A stretch of 64,000 bases of DNA, from positions 372,001-436,000 of the forward strand of contig NZ_JANKHH010000001.1 of the NCBI RefSeq assembly GCF_024626475.1, given 5' to 3'. Position 1 is the stretch's first letter, and each line of letters starts with the position of its first letter. Origin of the DNA: Parerythrobacter lacustris (GTDB lineage: Bacteria > Pseudomonadota > Alphaproteobacteria > Sphingomonadales > Sphingomonadaceae). The notes beneath the pieces are model-generated. The model saw only the letters and a list, made by a program, of their open reading frames with translations. It was not told the origin of the DNA and did not search any database. The position numbers were made by a program, and so were the translations under genes. Shown here piece after piece: positions 27,797 through 38,272 of the stretch.

Positions 27797-28324
27797 TCAA
27801 CCCAATCGCATTTCATATAGGAATTCGTCGTCGCGATGTTGCCCGACCCAGAAGTCGATATCCGCGATCTTGTCGAAGCCATAGCGGGAGTAGAACCGCT
27901 GCGCGCCGAAATTCTCCGCCCAGACGGACAGCTGGATCGCGTCGTGGCCGCGCCGCCGCGCCTCGGCGATGGCCCATTCCATCAGTGCCGCGCCGATCCC
28001 CTCGCCGATGCGGGCCAAGTCGGTATAGAGCTGGCCGAGCGCGATCGGGTCGCGCGCGCCGGAGTGCTCGGCATACCAGCTCGGGTATCGCAGCTTGACG
28101 TAGCCGAGCAAACCGGCGCCATCGCAGGCAAGCTGGTGGATGCACTGATCGCCAGCGACCTCCTCGCGCACCGAGGCTTCGGAATAGACCTCCTCGAGGA
28201 AGCTCTCGAGGTCTTCGGGCCGGTACAGGTGGCCGAACGCCGCGCAGAACGTGTCGTTTGCAAACCTCGCGAGCGCGGGGACATCGTCGAGGGTGGCGGG
28301 CCGCAGAATCATAGTGGCAGGCAT
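27797..28324 (-). CDS. GNAT-family N-acetyltransferase
   Basis: The 175-residue protein has the GNAT acetyl-CoA fold: LRPATLDDVPALARFAND at the N-terminus, a central IHQLACDGAGLLGYVKLRY, pyrophosphate loop GEGIGAALMEWAIAEARRRG, and the C-terminal strand FYSRYGFDKI. The substrate is unknown. It lies 13 bp upstream of the SDR gene and is divergent from the asparaginase gene. Confidence 0.85.
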   Translation of the reverse strand: MPATMILRPATLDDVPALARFANDTFCAAFGHLYRPEDLESFLEEVYSEASVREEVAGDQCIHQLACDGAGLLGYVKLRYPSWYAEHSGARDPIALGQLYTDLARIGEGIGAALMEWAIAEARRRGHDAIQLSVWAENFGAQRFYSRYGFDKIADIDFWVGQHRDDEFLYEMRLG

Positions 28325-28392
28325 AGGCGCTCGCCAGCGCCTTGTCGCGCCTCGCAGGCCGTGGCATCGGTGCAGGCAGAGGAGATCGCCGG

Positions 28393-29502
28393 ATGAAGAG
28401 CCTGCTTGCCGCGCTGCCTATGCTCATGCTGGTGGGGTCGCTCATGACCGGTTCCGCCCATGCTCAGGAAGAAGAGGTCGAGGCACCGCTCTGGACCATC
28501 GCGATCCACGGCGGCGCGGGGGTCATCCTGCGCGAGGACATGACCCCCGAACGCGAGGCGGAATATCGCGCCGCGCTGCAATCCGCGCTCGACGCGGGCG
28601 CCGAAGTGCTCCGCAATGGCGGCACTGCGATGGAGGCGGTGCAGGCGGCGATCGTCCCGATGGAGGACGACCCCAAGTTCAACGCCGGGCGCGGCGCGGT
28701 CTACACCTGGGAGGGCCGCAACGAGCTCGACGCCGCGATCATGGACGGCCGCACCCGCGCGGCGGGTGCGATCACCGGGGTGACGCAGGTGAAGAATCCG
28801 ATCCTGCTTGCCGATGCGGTGCTGAAGGACGGGCGGCATGTGTTCCTGAGCGGCGCGGGCGCGGAAGAGTTCGCGCGCGACAAGGGGCTGGAGATCGTCG
28901 ATCCCTCGTGGTTCGAAACCGAATGGCGCAAGCAATCGCTCGAACGGCTCAAGGCGGAGCAGCTTTCGGCACAGGACGTCGACCATAAATGGGGCACCGT
29001 CGGCGCGGTGGCGCTCGACAGCCAAGGCAACCTCGCGGCGGGCACCTCGACCGGCGGGCTGACCGGCAAGCGCTGGGGCCGGATCGGCGATGCCCCGGTG
29101 ATCGGTGCGGGGACCTACGCCGACAACCGTAGCTGCGCTGTATCGGCGACGGGCGCGGGCGAGTATTTCATCCGCGTCGGCGTGGCGCACGAGATTTGCA
29201 CCCAGCTGCGGATGAGCGCCTTGGAGATCGAAATCATTTACCCAGAACCAATCGGGTCGATGATCTCTTCCAATCCGCCGAAAGGCATCCTGCACCCCGA
29301 CGCAGGCATGGTGCAAGCGGTGGCCGACGAGGTCTTGTCCGAGGTTGCCACTCTGGGTGGCGATGGCGGGGTCATTATCGTTACGCCGGGAGGCCACGCC
29401 ATCTTCAGCTTCAACACGCCCGGCATGTATCGCGGGCGAGCCAACAGCGAGGGTCTCAACGAGGTCGCGATCTTTGGGGCCGAAGAACCAAGTGCCGAGT
29501 AG
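28393..29502 (+). CDS. secreted isoaspartyl peptidase/L-asparaginase
   Basis: This plant-type asparaginase is an Ntn-hydrolase that self-cleaves to expose a nucleophilic Thr. It hydrolyses beta-aspartyl dipeptides and asparagine. The 369-residue precursor has a signal peptide ending SAHAQ, then IAIHGGAGV and FNAGRGAVYTWEGRNELDA. The cleavage motif is HKWGTVGAVALD with nucleophile T202, followed by AAGTSTGGLTGKRWGRIGD. The ATG at 28393 follows an AGGAG site. Confidence 0.92.
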   Translation: MKSLLAALPMLMLVGSLMTGSAHAQEEEVEAPLWTIAIHGGAGVILREDMTPEREAEYRAALQSALDAGAEVLRNGGTAMEAVQAAIVPMEDDPKFNAGRGAVYTWEGRNELDAAIMDGRTRAAGAITGVTQVKNPILLADAVLKDGRHVFLSGAGAEEFARDKGLEIVDPSWFETEWRKQSLERLKAEQLSAQDVDHKWGTVGAVALDSQGNLAAGTSTGGLTGKRWGRIGDAPVIGAGTYADNRSCAVSATGAGEYFIRVGVAHEICTQLRMSALEIEIIYPEPIGSMISSNPPKGILHPDAGMVQAVADEVLSEVATLGGDGGVIIVTPGGHAIFSFNTPGMYRGRANSEGLNEVAIFGAEEPSAE

Positions 29503-29505
29503 GTG

Positions 29506-30411
29506 TCAGGCGCTGCCGGTGGTCACCAGCCGCGTGATCACCCGTCCGACCTCGGCCAGCACGCCGATCGCGGCGGGCTCGATCTTGAAGTGTTGCTGGC
29601 TGGCGCGCCAATAGGCGGCATAGGTCAGCGGCGCGCGATCCGGCGGCTCGACAAAGCCGATATCGACATAGACGCTGCGCATCCCCGGCGCGAGCGAAGT
29701 GCCGGTCTTGTCGCCCGCAATCCAGCCTTCGGGCAATCCCGCACGCACGCGGTCGAGGCCGGTCGCGGTGTCGATCATCCATTTGCGCAGCCTTGCGGAG
29801 GCGTCGACCGGCAGCACCGTGCCATATATCAGCTCGGCCACCGTCTTCGCCATCGCGTCGGGCGTGGTGGTATCGAACACCTCGCCCACCGGCACAGCGT
29901 TGAGATCGGGCTCGTAACGGTCGAGCTGGCTCTTCTCGTCGTCTATCGAACGCCAGAACGCAGTCAGCGCCTGCGGTCCGCCGACCTGTTCGAGCAGCAC
30001 GTTGGCGGCGGTGTTGTCGCTCAGCTTCTGGGTCGCTTCGGCGAGTTCGAGCAGCGTCGCGCCTTGCCCCACGCGTTCGGTAGTGAAAGGCGAATTGCCG
30101 AGCAGGGCGCTCTCCGGCCAGGCGACGACCTTCGCCACATCCAGCCTGCCCTCGCTGCCCAGCTTGAGCACCATCGCCGCGAGCGACAGCTTGAACGAGG
30201 ACGCATGGGGGAAGCGCGCAAAGCCGTTGTGCGACACGAAGACGCCCGTGCCCGTGTCGTAGATCGCCGCGCCCAGCGTGCCGTTGGCCGCCGCTTCGAT
30301 GATCCGCAGGCTCGACGACAGCCTTCCGCCGATCCCGGTGGCGGGCGGGACACAGGCACTCGCGCCCGCCGCCAGCCCTCCGGCGATCAGCGTGCGTCGG
30401 TCGAATTTCAC
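29506..30411 (-). CDS. class A serine beta-lactamase
   Basis: The 301-residue enzyme has all class A elements: SSFK with the acylating Ser at 71, SDN at 131-133, deacylating Glu in RYEPDLN (E167), and KTG at 236-238. The N-terminus VKFDRRTLIAGGLAAGASAC has a twin Arg and a possible, non-ideal lipobox, so it is exported by Tat or Sec. It should hydrolyse beta-lactams in the periplasm. GTG 30411 overlaps the stop of the preceding acetyltransferase gene (GTGA), which fixes the start. It is the last gene of the MoxR operon chain. Confidence 0.9.
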   Translation of the reverse strand: MKFDRRTLIAGGLAAGASACVPPATGIGGRLSSSLRIIEAAANGTLGAAIYDTGTGVFVSHNGFARFPHASSFKLSLAAMVLKLGSEGRLDVAKVVAWPESALLGNSPFTTERVGQGATLLELAEATQKLSDNTAANVLLEQVGGPQALTAFWRSIDDEKSQLDRYEPDLNAVPVGEVFDTTTPDAMAKTVAELIYGTVLPVDASARLRKWMIDTATGLDRVRAGLPEGWIAGDKTGTSLAPGMRSVYVDIGFVEPPDRAPLTYAAYWRASQQHFKIEPAAIGVLAEVGRVITRLVTTGSA

Positions 30412-30869
30412 AGCGCCTTCTCCATGCACAGGCTGAATTCGTCCGACACATAATTGCCGAACGGCGCGCATTCGGCAAATCCGTGCTTCTCATACAATCG
30501 CTGCGCTGGCCGGAACGGCTCAGGCCGCCCGGTTTCGAGGCCGAGCCAGTTGTAGCCGCGCCGCTGTGCTTCTTCGTGCAGCGCGATCAGGATCGCCTCT
30601 CCCGCACCCTTGCCGCGATACTCCGGCGCGGCGCGCATCGACTTGAGTTCGCCGCGCTCCGCATCGAGGTGCTTGAGCGCGCCGACCGCCGCCAGTTCGT
30701 CGCCGTCCCATGCGGCGAAGAAGGTCACGTCGGGCTCGCGCAGCCGCTCGACCGGCATGGCGTGGACATTGCACGCGGGCGACCAGCGGTGCATTTCTTC
30801 CAGATGCAGGGCGAGCAGCGCCACCACCTTGTCGCCCGTAAGATCGTCGCGGCGAATGGCGTAGGTCAC
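30408..30869 (-). CDS. GNAT-family N-acetyltransferase
   Basis: The 153-residue protein shows VTFFAAWDGDELAAVGALKH, the ELKSMRAAPEYRGKGAGEAI acetyl-CoA loop, and LYEKHGFAEC, as in PhnO/ElaA-like GNATs. The substrate is unknown. It overlaps the RDD gene by 4 bases upstream and the beta-lactamase by 4 bases downstream, so it is translationally coupled on both sides. Confidence 0.87.
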   Translation of the reverse strand: MTYAIRRDDLTGDKVVALLALHLEEMHRWSPACNVHAMPVERLREPDVTFFAAWDGDELAAVGALKHLDAERGELKSMRAAPEYRGKGAGEAILIALHEEAQRRGYNWLGLETGRPEPFRPAQRLYEKHGFAECAPFGNYVSDEFSLCMEKAL

Positions 30870-31780
30870 GAGAACTTGTCCGCCTTGCGCTTGCCGAAGC
30901 GCATGCCGCCTTCGAGCCGTGCGCGCAGCTGGGCGTAGAAGGCTTCGAGAAACGCTCGTTCATCACCCGCCCCGGGGTTCCAGCCGATCTTGCGGCAGAT
31001 GGCCTCGGCCACCGCCTGCTGCGCCTCTGGCCGGTTGTCGCGCAGTACGCGTTCGAGCGTCTGCAGCTCGTACTCGCCATAGACCGACAATTCCTCGTCG
31101 CCGAACTTGTAGGCCGCGCCCGTCAGCGTGCTCGTCCCCTTGCTCGCCGCCCCGGCGGTCGAAAGTGCGGCGGCGAGCTTGCTGCGCGGCGCTTCGACCA
31201 CCCAGGTTCCCGCAATGATGTCGCCCGCGCGCATCGCATCCTTGTTGAAGAAGGGGAACAGCATGAAGACAAGGAACCACAACAGCGCTCCCCACCCGGC
31301 GAGCCCCGCCATGCCGAACGGCGCGACGATCAGCAGGATCAGCGGCATGAACAGCTCGATATCGCGCATCAGGTTCCGAGCGATCACCGCTTCGGGTGTA
31401 AGCCGCCCGCCGTCCCGGCTCGCGACGCGCAGGCCGAGCACGCGCTTGCCCGGTGTCGCCCCGCGCGGGCCAAGCTCGAAGGCCATGAAATAGCCGTTCC
31501 ACGCGATGAACCAGAACAGGCTGATGACGATGATCATGAACTCTCCGGCGCCGGAGATTTCCTCGAAATTGCCCGTCAGCCCGACCCCTTCCGCGATGTA
31601 AAACAGCGCGATCATGATCGCGACGGTCGAGACGAGCAGGATTACATAATCGAGGATCAGCGCCCCGGCGCGTGAACCCCGCGCGCCGACGGTGAGCGGA
31701 AGGGCGATGCCCTCTGGCGTCACCATCTGGCGCTGGCGCCGCCCGCGGTGCGATCTGGGATCGTAGGCCAGGGTGCTCAT
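30866..31780 (-). CDS. RDD-family membrane protein
   Basis: The 304-residue protein has an RDD domain: GARGSRAGALILDYVILLVS (Arg, Asp, Asp signature), three hydrophobic helices, and ELGPRGATPGKRVLGLRV. A soluble C-terminal region of about 130 residues follows (YGEYELQTLERVLRDNR). RDD proteins are membrane proteins of uncertain function, some linked to ion transport. The ATG at 31780 overlaps the SpoIIM-like stop (ATGA), so the much longer open frame upstream is not used. Confidence 0.85.
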   Translation of the reverse strand: MSTLAYDPRSHRGRRQRQMVTPEGIALPLTVGARGSRAGALILDYVILLVSTVAIMIALFYIAEGVGLTGNFEEISGAGEFMIIVISLFWFIAWNGYFMAFELGPRGATPGKRVLGLRVASRDGGRLTPEAVIARNLMRDIELFMPLILLIVAPFGMAGLAGWGALLWFLVFMLFPFFNKDAMRAGDIIAGTWVVEAPRSKLAAALSTAGAASKGTSTLTGAAYKFGDEELSVYGEYELQTLERVLRDNRPEAQQAVAEAICRKIGWNPGAGDERAFLEAFYAQLRARLEGGMRFGKRKADKFS

Positions 31781-32853
31781 GCTGCCTCCGCTTCGCGATT
31801 GCGCCCGAAAGCGAAGAAATAGGTCAGCCAGAAGATCAGCATGAAGCCGCCAATCAGTCCGCGCGTCTCCGTACTCGCGAGCTGGCGCGGGAAGGCCTCG
31901 AGCACGGCGGCGAAGATCAGCATCAGCACCACGCCGACCATCACCTGCGCCCCGCGTTGACCCGCTTCCGATGCCGCCGACAGGATGCTGCGCCGCCCGG
32001 GAAAGGCCATCTTGCGCCCGATATGGATGCCCGCCGCGCTCGACAGCATGATGGCGAAGAATTCGGTCGTCCCGTGTACCGCCAGCCAGGCGGAGAATTC
32101 GGGCAGCAGGCCCTGGCTGTTGTAGAGCCACAGGAACGCGCCGAGCAGCGCCATGTTCTGCACCAGCAGCAGCAGCGACGGGATCCCGAACGCGAATCCC
32201 AGCGCGAAGGCGAGGATGCAGACAGACGAATTGTTGGTGAACAGCTGCGCGGCGAAGGCCGACATGCCGCTTGCGCTCTCTTCGACCTTGAGCGTTTCCA
32301 GCAGCACTTCGCGGCTCGCTCCGGGCTGGCGGCTGTCCGCGAATTCCGCGGGGACCAGCGTGTAGAACCATTCCTGATCGCGTGCGACCACCAGCCATCC
32401 GACGATCGTCCCCGCGATCATCACCGCGAAAGCGATGCAGATGTCGAGCCAGATATCGCGCACCGACTGGCTGAGCTTGCCGCCGAGAAACTTGCCGAAC
32501 CAGCGGTAGAAGCCGACGCGCGGTCCATAGACCTGGAACCATGCGCGCTGGACCAGCGATTCGAGATAGGCCAGCGTCGATGCATCGAGCGAGGTTTCGC
32601 GCGCGACCGCAAGGCTCGACGCTGCCATGCGGTAGAGCGCCGGAAGGGCCAGCACATCGTCGTCCGACAGGCGGCGCAAGCGCCCCTTTTCCATCGCGCC
32701 GAGGATGGTTTCGAGCCGCTTCCATTCGCCTTCGCGCTCGAGCCGGAAGCGGTCCGAACGCAGCGCGGCGGTTTCGATCGCGCTGGTCGCCTCGACCCGG
32801 TTGACGATCGGACCCTTGGTGGCAGGCAGGATGGTTCCGGCTGCGGTGCTCAT
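31777..32853 (-). CDS. SpoIIM-family (DUF95) membrane protein
   Basis: The 358-residue protein has a soluble helical N-terminus (about residues 1-105). A stage II sporulation protein M-type membrane domain follows with five to six helices, including NNSSVCILAFALGFAFGIPS and AVHGTTEFFAIMLSSAAGIHIG. In non-sporulating bacteria it accompanies MoxR and DUF58 genes; its role there is not known. It overlaps DUF58 and RDD by 4 bases each. Confidence 0.88.
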   Translation of the reverse strand: MSTAAGTILPATKGPIVNRVEATSAIETAALRSDRFRLEREGEWKRLETILGAMEKGRLRRLSDDDVLALPALYRMAASSLAVARETSLDASTLAYLESLVQRAWFQVYGPRVGFYRWFGKFLGGKLSQSVRDIWLDICIAFAVMIAGTIVGWLVVARDQEWFYTLVPAEFADSRQPGASREVLLETLKVEESASGMSAFAAQLFTNNSSVCILAFALGFAFGIPSLLLLVQNMALLGAFLWLYNSQGLLPEFSAWLAVHGTTEFFAIMLSSAAGIHIGRKMAFPGRRSILSAASEAGQRGAQVMVGVVLMLIFAAVLEAFPRQLASTETRGLIGGFMLIFWLTYFFAFGRNREAEAA

Positions 32854-34184
32854 CCGATGGCCCCTGAACGTTTGATGTCGAGATAGGAATCGATCAGGCG
32901 ATAGCCGATCTGGTCCCACGGTGCCTCGATGATATCGACACCCATGTGGCGCAGCCGTTCGAGCACCAGCGCGCGCTGGCGGGAGAGGGTATCGGCGGTC
33001 ACAGCGACTGCAAGCTCGTCGAGCGAAGTTGGCTCGGTGTCGGCCAGTTCGGCCAACTCGACATCCTCGATGGTGACGAACAGCACCAGATGCTTCTCGA
33101 CCAGCCTTCCGACGCTCTCGATCATCAGTTCCGCGCCGGTCGGATCGGTGAAGTCGGTGAACAGCACCACCAGCGATCGGCGCTGGAGCTTGCCGGTCAG
33201 CGTCGCCAGCGCGAGGGTGAAATTGGGTTCCTCCGGATGATACTCCAGCTCCGCCGCCGCCGACTGCAGGCGGTGGAACATCCGCGTGTCGCCGACGAAG
33301 GGTGTCATGACTTCGGGCCGCTGGGCGAAACCAAACAGCGAAACGCGGTCGCCGCCTTTGAGCGCGACGTAGGATGCAGTGAGCGCCGCGCTGACCGCGC
33401 GGTCGATCCGTGGCAGCCCCTCGACCGGCTCGCACATCGCCTGTCCGCAATCGAACGCAAAGACGATCTGGTTGTTGCGCTCGCTCTCGTTCTCGCGGGC
33501 GTAGAGCTTGGTGTGGCGCGCGCTCGCCTTCCAGTCGATCCGGCGACGGTCCATCCCCGCCTCGTATTCGCTCAGCGCTTCGAACTGGGTGCCTTCGCCG
33601 CGGATGCGCCGCGCGATCAAACCGAATTGCGCGTCGCGCAAATAGTTCTGCAATTCGGGCGACCGGACCGGCGAGAGATCGGGCCACACGCGCACCGTCC
33701 GGTCGAGATCGTGCCGCAACTGCCGCGCACCGAGCCCGAGCGGACCCGACCACTGGATCCACATCCGGCCGATCGTGGCGGGTCCACGCCTTACGGGAGT
33801 CAGTGTCGCCTCGCCCTGCCAGCTGGCAGTCTCCTTATCTCGGGCGAGACGGAACTCGCAGCGCCCGTCCGCACTGAGCCGGGGGTCAACTTCGAGCGCG
33901 ACCATCGGGCGCGAAAACGCAGCGCGCCCGGCAAATTCACCGATCAGCACCAGTTCCATCGGCTCGCCCACTTCGGTGTCCGCCGGGGCATGGAACCGCC
34001 AGTCGGCCAGCCTCCCCGCCAGCACGCCGTCGAGCAGGATCAGCACCAGCAGCGCGACGCCCGCCGCCGGAACGATAACCCATGCCCCCGGCGCAGCCGC
34101 AGCCACCACCACCGCGATCGGTGCAGCGATCGCAGCGAGCCAGGCCGCTCTTGTCGTCGGGAGAATGGGGAAATTGAACCGCAT
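32850..34184 (-). CDS. DUF58 (VWA-like) protein
   Basis: The 444-residue protein has two N-terminal membrane helices (about residues 12-52). The DUF58 signature is YEAGMDRRRIDWKASARHTK, and a von Willebrand A-like fold follows (IVFAFDCGQAM, SLVVLFTDFTDP). Such proteins are partners of MoxR AAA+ ATPases, which are proposed to act as chaperones in metal insertion or complex assembly. It starts 4 bp after the moxR stop. Confidence 0.9.
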   Translation of the reverse strand: MRFNFPILPTTRAAWLAAIAAPIAVVVAAAAPGAWVIVPAAGVALLVLILLDGVLAGRLADWRFHAPADTEVGEPMELVLIGEFAGRAAFSRPMVALEVDPRLSADGRCEFRLARDKETASWQGEATLTPVRRGPATIGRMWIQWSGPLGLGARQLRHDLDRTVRVWPDLSPVRSPELQNYLRDAQFGLIARRIRGEGTQFEALSEYEAGMDRRRIDWKASARHTKLYARENESERNNQIVFAFDCGQAMCEPVEGLPRIDRAVSAALTASYVALKGGDRVSLFGFAQRPEVMTPFVGDTRMFHRLQSAAAELEYHPEEPNFTLALATLTGKLQRRSLVVLFTDFTDPTGAELMIESVGRLVEKHLVLFVTIEDVELAELADTEPTSLDELAVAVTADTLSRQRALVLERLRHMGVDIIEAPWDQIGYRLIDSYLDIKRSGAIG

Positions 34185-34188
34185 TGGC

Positions 34189-35147
<959 letters not shown>

Positions 35148-35151
<4 letters not shown>

Positions 35152-36470
35152 CGGGCAAGCTTCCTTTCGATTGACTTGAGCGCATCGGCGGCGCGAACGA
35201 TTTCGGCCCGCGTGCGCGCGTTGCGCAGCGCAGCGAGGGTGCGGGTAAAGGGCGGTTCGTCGGGCAGTCGGCGGGCGAGCGCAGCGTCGATCGCCGCATC
35301 GTCCGGCTTGCGCAGCGCCAGCGCGCGCGCGATCCGTTCGCGCATCATGGAGGCATAAGGCCCGGACAGCAGATGCAGCCGCCGCGTGCGCTGGATGAAG
35401 CCCGCGCTGTTCCTGACCAGCTGCGCCTTGCCATAGGCTATCGCCCGACCTTCGGCGGCCGGTGGGCCAAAGCGCTTGAAGGCGCGCCATGCGACCACGA
35501 TCATCGCGAGGATGAGGCACAGGGTCGCGGCGAGGAACGGCGGGGTGAAGGCGAGCGTCAGGAGGTTCTGCGTCCCGCCAAGCCCGTTGAGCGTCACGTC
35601 GAACACGATCGGCAGCTCGTCCCCGTCCATCGCCATGTCGACCAGCGCATGACCCAGCTCGGCGCGGGTGCGGTCGGCCATACCGTAATTGTTGAGCAAA
35701 TCGGGTTCGGCAACGATCACGACACCATACTGCTCTCCGCCGTAATTTTCGGGATCGGCGTCGGCATTATATCCTGCCGCTTCCTCGTAGGCCGGATAGT
35801 ACCCGCCGTCGTCGAGATACCCGGCGAGCGGCTTGCCGCGCGCGCTGAACACCAGCCCGACGAGGTTGCCCTGCTCGATCTCCTGCACCGCCATGCCGTC
35901 GGGCAGCCGTCCGCTTCGGTCCATCCCGCGCCAACTGGGCAGTCCCTCGGCGACCTCGACATTGAGTTCGACCGGCAGCGAGTATCCGAGGTTGCCGTTC
36001 GAATCCTTCTGCGCCTCGTCGAGATTTTCCGCCCAATCCGGAACCGAGGCTCCGACCAGTTCAACCCACCCCTCTTCGACGTCTTGGCCGGCGAACATCG
36101 AAGCAGGCGCCTCGTTCCATTTGGGGAGCACGACGAGAGTGGGCCCGACATAGCGCCGGTCGGCGATGATCTTCGCGACATCCTCCGCCTCGGCAAACTT
36201 CGGCGGGGTGACGATCAGCAGATTGCGCTGGTCGAGCTTGTCGCGGCTGCGCGACACGTCGACGTCGTGTCCTTCTTCCTCGAGCAGCTTCACAATGCCG
36301 GCATAGCCCGTCAAGCCGCGACTGACCGCGTGGGCGCGCCCGTCGTTCTCGCTCCCGCCCGTCTGGCCGGTGCCGATGAAATAGAGCGTCAGAAAAAACG
36401 CCAGCGCCCCGAACAGCAGCAAGCCGAACACGACCCGGGGGTCAAAGGCATTGGAGCTTCGCTCGCTCAT
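35148..36470 (-). CDS. DUF4350 domain membrane protein
   Basis: The 440-residue protein has an N-terminal anchor helix (about residues 12-32) and a periplasmic domain with a Rossmann-like DUF4350 segment ([29 protein letters not shown]). A second helix near residue 310 ([20 protein letters not shown]) leads to a cytosolic C-terminus. The enzyme-like fold has no known activity. The ATG at 36470 overlaps the DUF4129 gene by 4 bases; the longer upstream frame was discarded. Confidence 0.82.
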
Positions 36471-37162
36471 GTGGTCTGGCTCCCGCGCCCGGTCAGCTTC
36501 TGCAGCGCGAAGTCGGCATAGGCGGCGCGCGCGGCCTGCCAGTCTTCCAGCGCCAGCGGGCGCAGCGCGAAGAGGCAGCGCTCGACCCGCTCGGCGATCA
36601 CTCCGAAGGCAGCGCGGGCGGCTTCGGGCAGGGCAGCCAGCGCCGCCAGTTCGCGCGCGGTGCTCGATGGTTCGACCCATTCGGGCCGAGCAGCGGAAAT
36701 CTGGCCGACGCTGCGCTTCAGGAGCAGGTGCGTCGCCTCGTCGTAGCGCCCTTCCTGCGCCAGGCGGTCGGCATCGTCGAGCAGAGCCAGCGCTTCCTCG
36801 CGCTCCGGCACCCAGTCCTCTTCCGGCTCGGCATCCCTCTTCACGCGGAACTCGAACACCGGTTCGAGCAGGCGGTAGAGCAGGTACAGAAGCATCGCCA
36901 CGGCCGCCGCAATCATCACCCATTTGACGATCGGCCATGACGCACCGAACATCTGCCCGAGCGGTTCGAACAGATTTCCCAGCCAATCGAAGAAATTCTC
37001 CAGCCAGCCGGGTTCGCGCGGTTCGGGGGGGGGCTGCTGCTCGATCGGCGTACGTTCGACCGGGGCGAACTGGATCGAGCTGTCGCCATGCATCGCCTCC
37101 CAGCTGTCATCGCTGGTTGTTGTTACCGTTTCGGCTGCGCCCTGACCCGAACCCCTAGTCAC
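36467..37162 (-). CDS. DUF4129 domain membrane protein
   Basis: The 231-residue protein has a polar Pro-rich N-terminus and one membrane helix (about residues 78-98, WPIVKWVMIAAAVAMLLYLL). A cytosolic DUF4129 region follows with EALALLDDADRLAQEGRYDEA, typical of the family. It heads the run of eight genes to the beta-lactamase, seven of whose junctions overlap or lie within 4 bp. Confidence 0.82.
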   Translation of the reverse strand: MTRGSGQGAAETVTTTSDDSWEAMHGDSSIQFAPVERTPIEQQPPPEPREPGWLENFFDWLGNLFEPLGQMFGASWPIVKWVMIAAAVAMLLYLLYRLLEPVFEFRVKRDAEPEEDWVPEREEALALLDDADRLAQEGRYDEATHLLLKRSVGQISAARPEWVEPSSTARELAALAALPEAARAAFGVIAERVERCLFALRPLALEDWQAARAAYADFALQKLTGRGSQTT

Positions 37163-37212
37163 AAAATGCTAGGTGACAGAGGGATATGACGGATTCAAGC
37201 GCCACGATCATG

Positions 37213-38121
37213 CTACCCACGTTCGCGGGTCAGGCGGTAGGTGCCGAGCAGGCGCAATGCCTTGCAGTGAAAGGCCAGTTCTTCGAGCGCGCGGTCGACC
37301 GCCGGATCCCCTGGCGCGCCTATGATATCGGCATAGAACATCGTCGCAGCAAAGCTCGCGCCCTGCTGGTAGCTTTCCAGCTTGGTCATGTTGACCCCGT
37401 TGGTCGCGAAGCCGCCCATCGCCTTGTAGAGCGCGGCCGGAATATTCTTCACCTCGAAGACGAAGGTGGTCATCAGCGGTCCCTCCCCCAGGGTCGCGGG
37501 GTCGAGCGGTTCCTGCGCCAGCACGACGAAGCGGGTCATATTGTCATGCGCATCCTCCACCCGGTCCTCGACTATGGTGAGACCATAGAGTTCAGCAGCG
37601 AGTTTCGGCGCGATTGCCGCCACTTTGGGATCGCCGCGCTCGGCGACAAAGGCGGCAGCCCCTGCCGTATCCGCATGGCTCAACGGGGTAATCCCGCGCT
37701 CGCGCAGGAAGACGCGCGACTGGCCGAGAGCTTGCGGATGGCTGTAGGCGGCCTCGAACGGGCCGAGCGTTCCATCGGGATTCGGCAGCGCCATCAGCGC
37801 GTGGGTGATCGGCATGAAATGTTCGCCCACGATCGACAGGCCGCTTTCGGGCAGCAGGAAGTGGATATCGGCCACCCGCCCGTGCTGGCTGTTCTCGATC
37901 GGGATGATCGCGCAACCCGCGCGCTCGTCCCTGACCGCATCGAGCGCATCCTCGAAGCTGAAACAGGGCAAGGGCAGGTGGTCGGGGCAGGCTTCTCCCG
38001 CAGCACGGTGCGAGTTTGCCCCCGGCGAGCCCTGGAAGGCGACCGCGCGCGACGGATCCTTGGCGGCCTCGGCCTGCATCCGCTCGACCATGGCAAGCGC
38101 GGGAGTGGGAAAGCTGTGCAT
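37213..38121 (-). CDS. pheA: prephenate dehydratase
   Basis: PheA converts prephenate to phenylpyruvate for phenylalanine synthesis. The 302-residue protein has VAFQGSPGANSHRAA at the N-terminus, PIENSQHGRV, HPQALGQSRVFL, the catalytic DNMTRFVVL motif, and a C-terminal ACT domain (TTFVFEVKNIPAALYKAMGGFA, KLESYQ) that should bind phenylalanine for feedback inhibition. No chorismate mutase domain is fused. Confidence 0.95.
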   Translation of the reverse strand: MHSFPTPALAMVERMQAEAAKDPSRAVAFQGSPGANSHRAAGEACPDHLPLPCFSFEDALDAVRDERAGCAIIPIENSQHGRVADIHFLLPESGLSIVGEHFMPITHALMALPNPDGTLGPFEAAYSHPQALGQSRVFLRERGITPLSHADTAGAAAFVAERGDPKVAAIAPKLAAELYGLTIVEDRVEDAHDNMTRFVVLAQEPLDPATLGEGPLMTTFVFEVKNIPAALYKAMGGFATNGVNMTKLESYQQGASFAATMFYADIIGAPGDPAVDRALEELAFHCKALRLLGTYRLTRERG

Positions 38122-38272
38122 TGCGGGAATCGCCTAACCGCGCACCGCATTGCGGGCAATGGTGCAAATCGGACAATATCCGCTGCAATCGCGGCTATTG
38201 CACAGCGCGCGCCCTGTCACTAAAGCGACGCCCGAACCATCACCTCCAGACAGTTTGCGGAAAATTCGACGC

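Noticed and set aside
24943-28098. 1051-codon open frame on the forward strand over the DUF885, SDR and acetyltransferase genes
   Set aside because: Antisense to three well-supported genes, low-complexity Arg/Val/Asp/Gly composition and no domains; a high-GC shadow.
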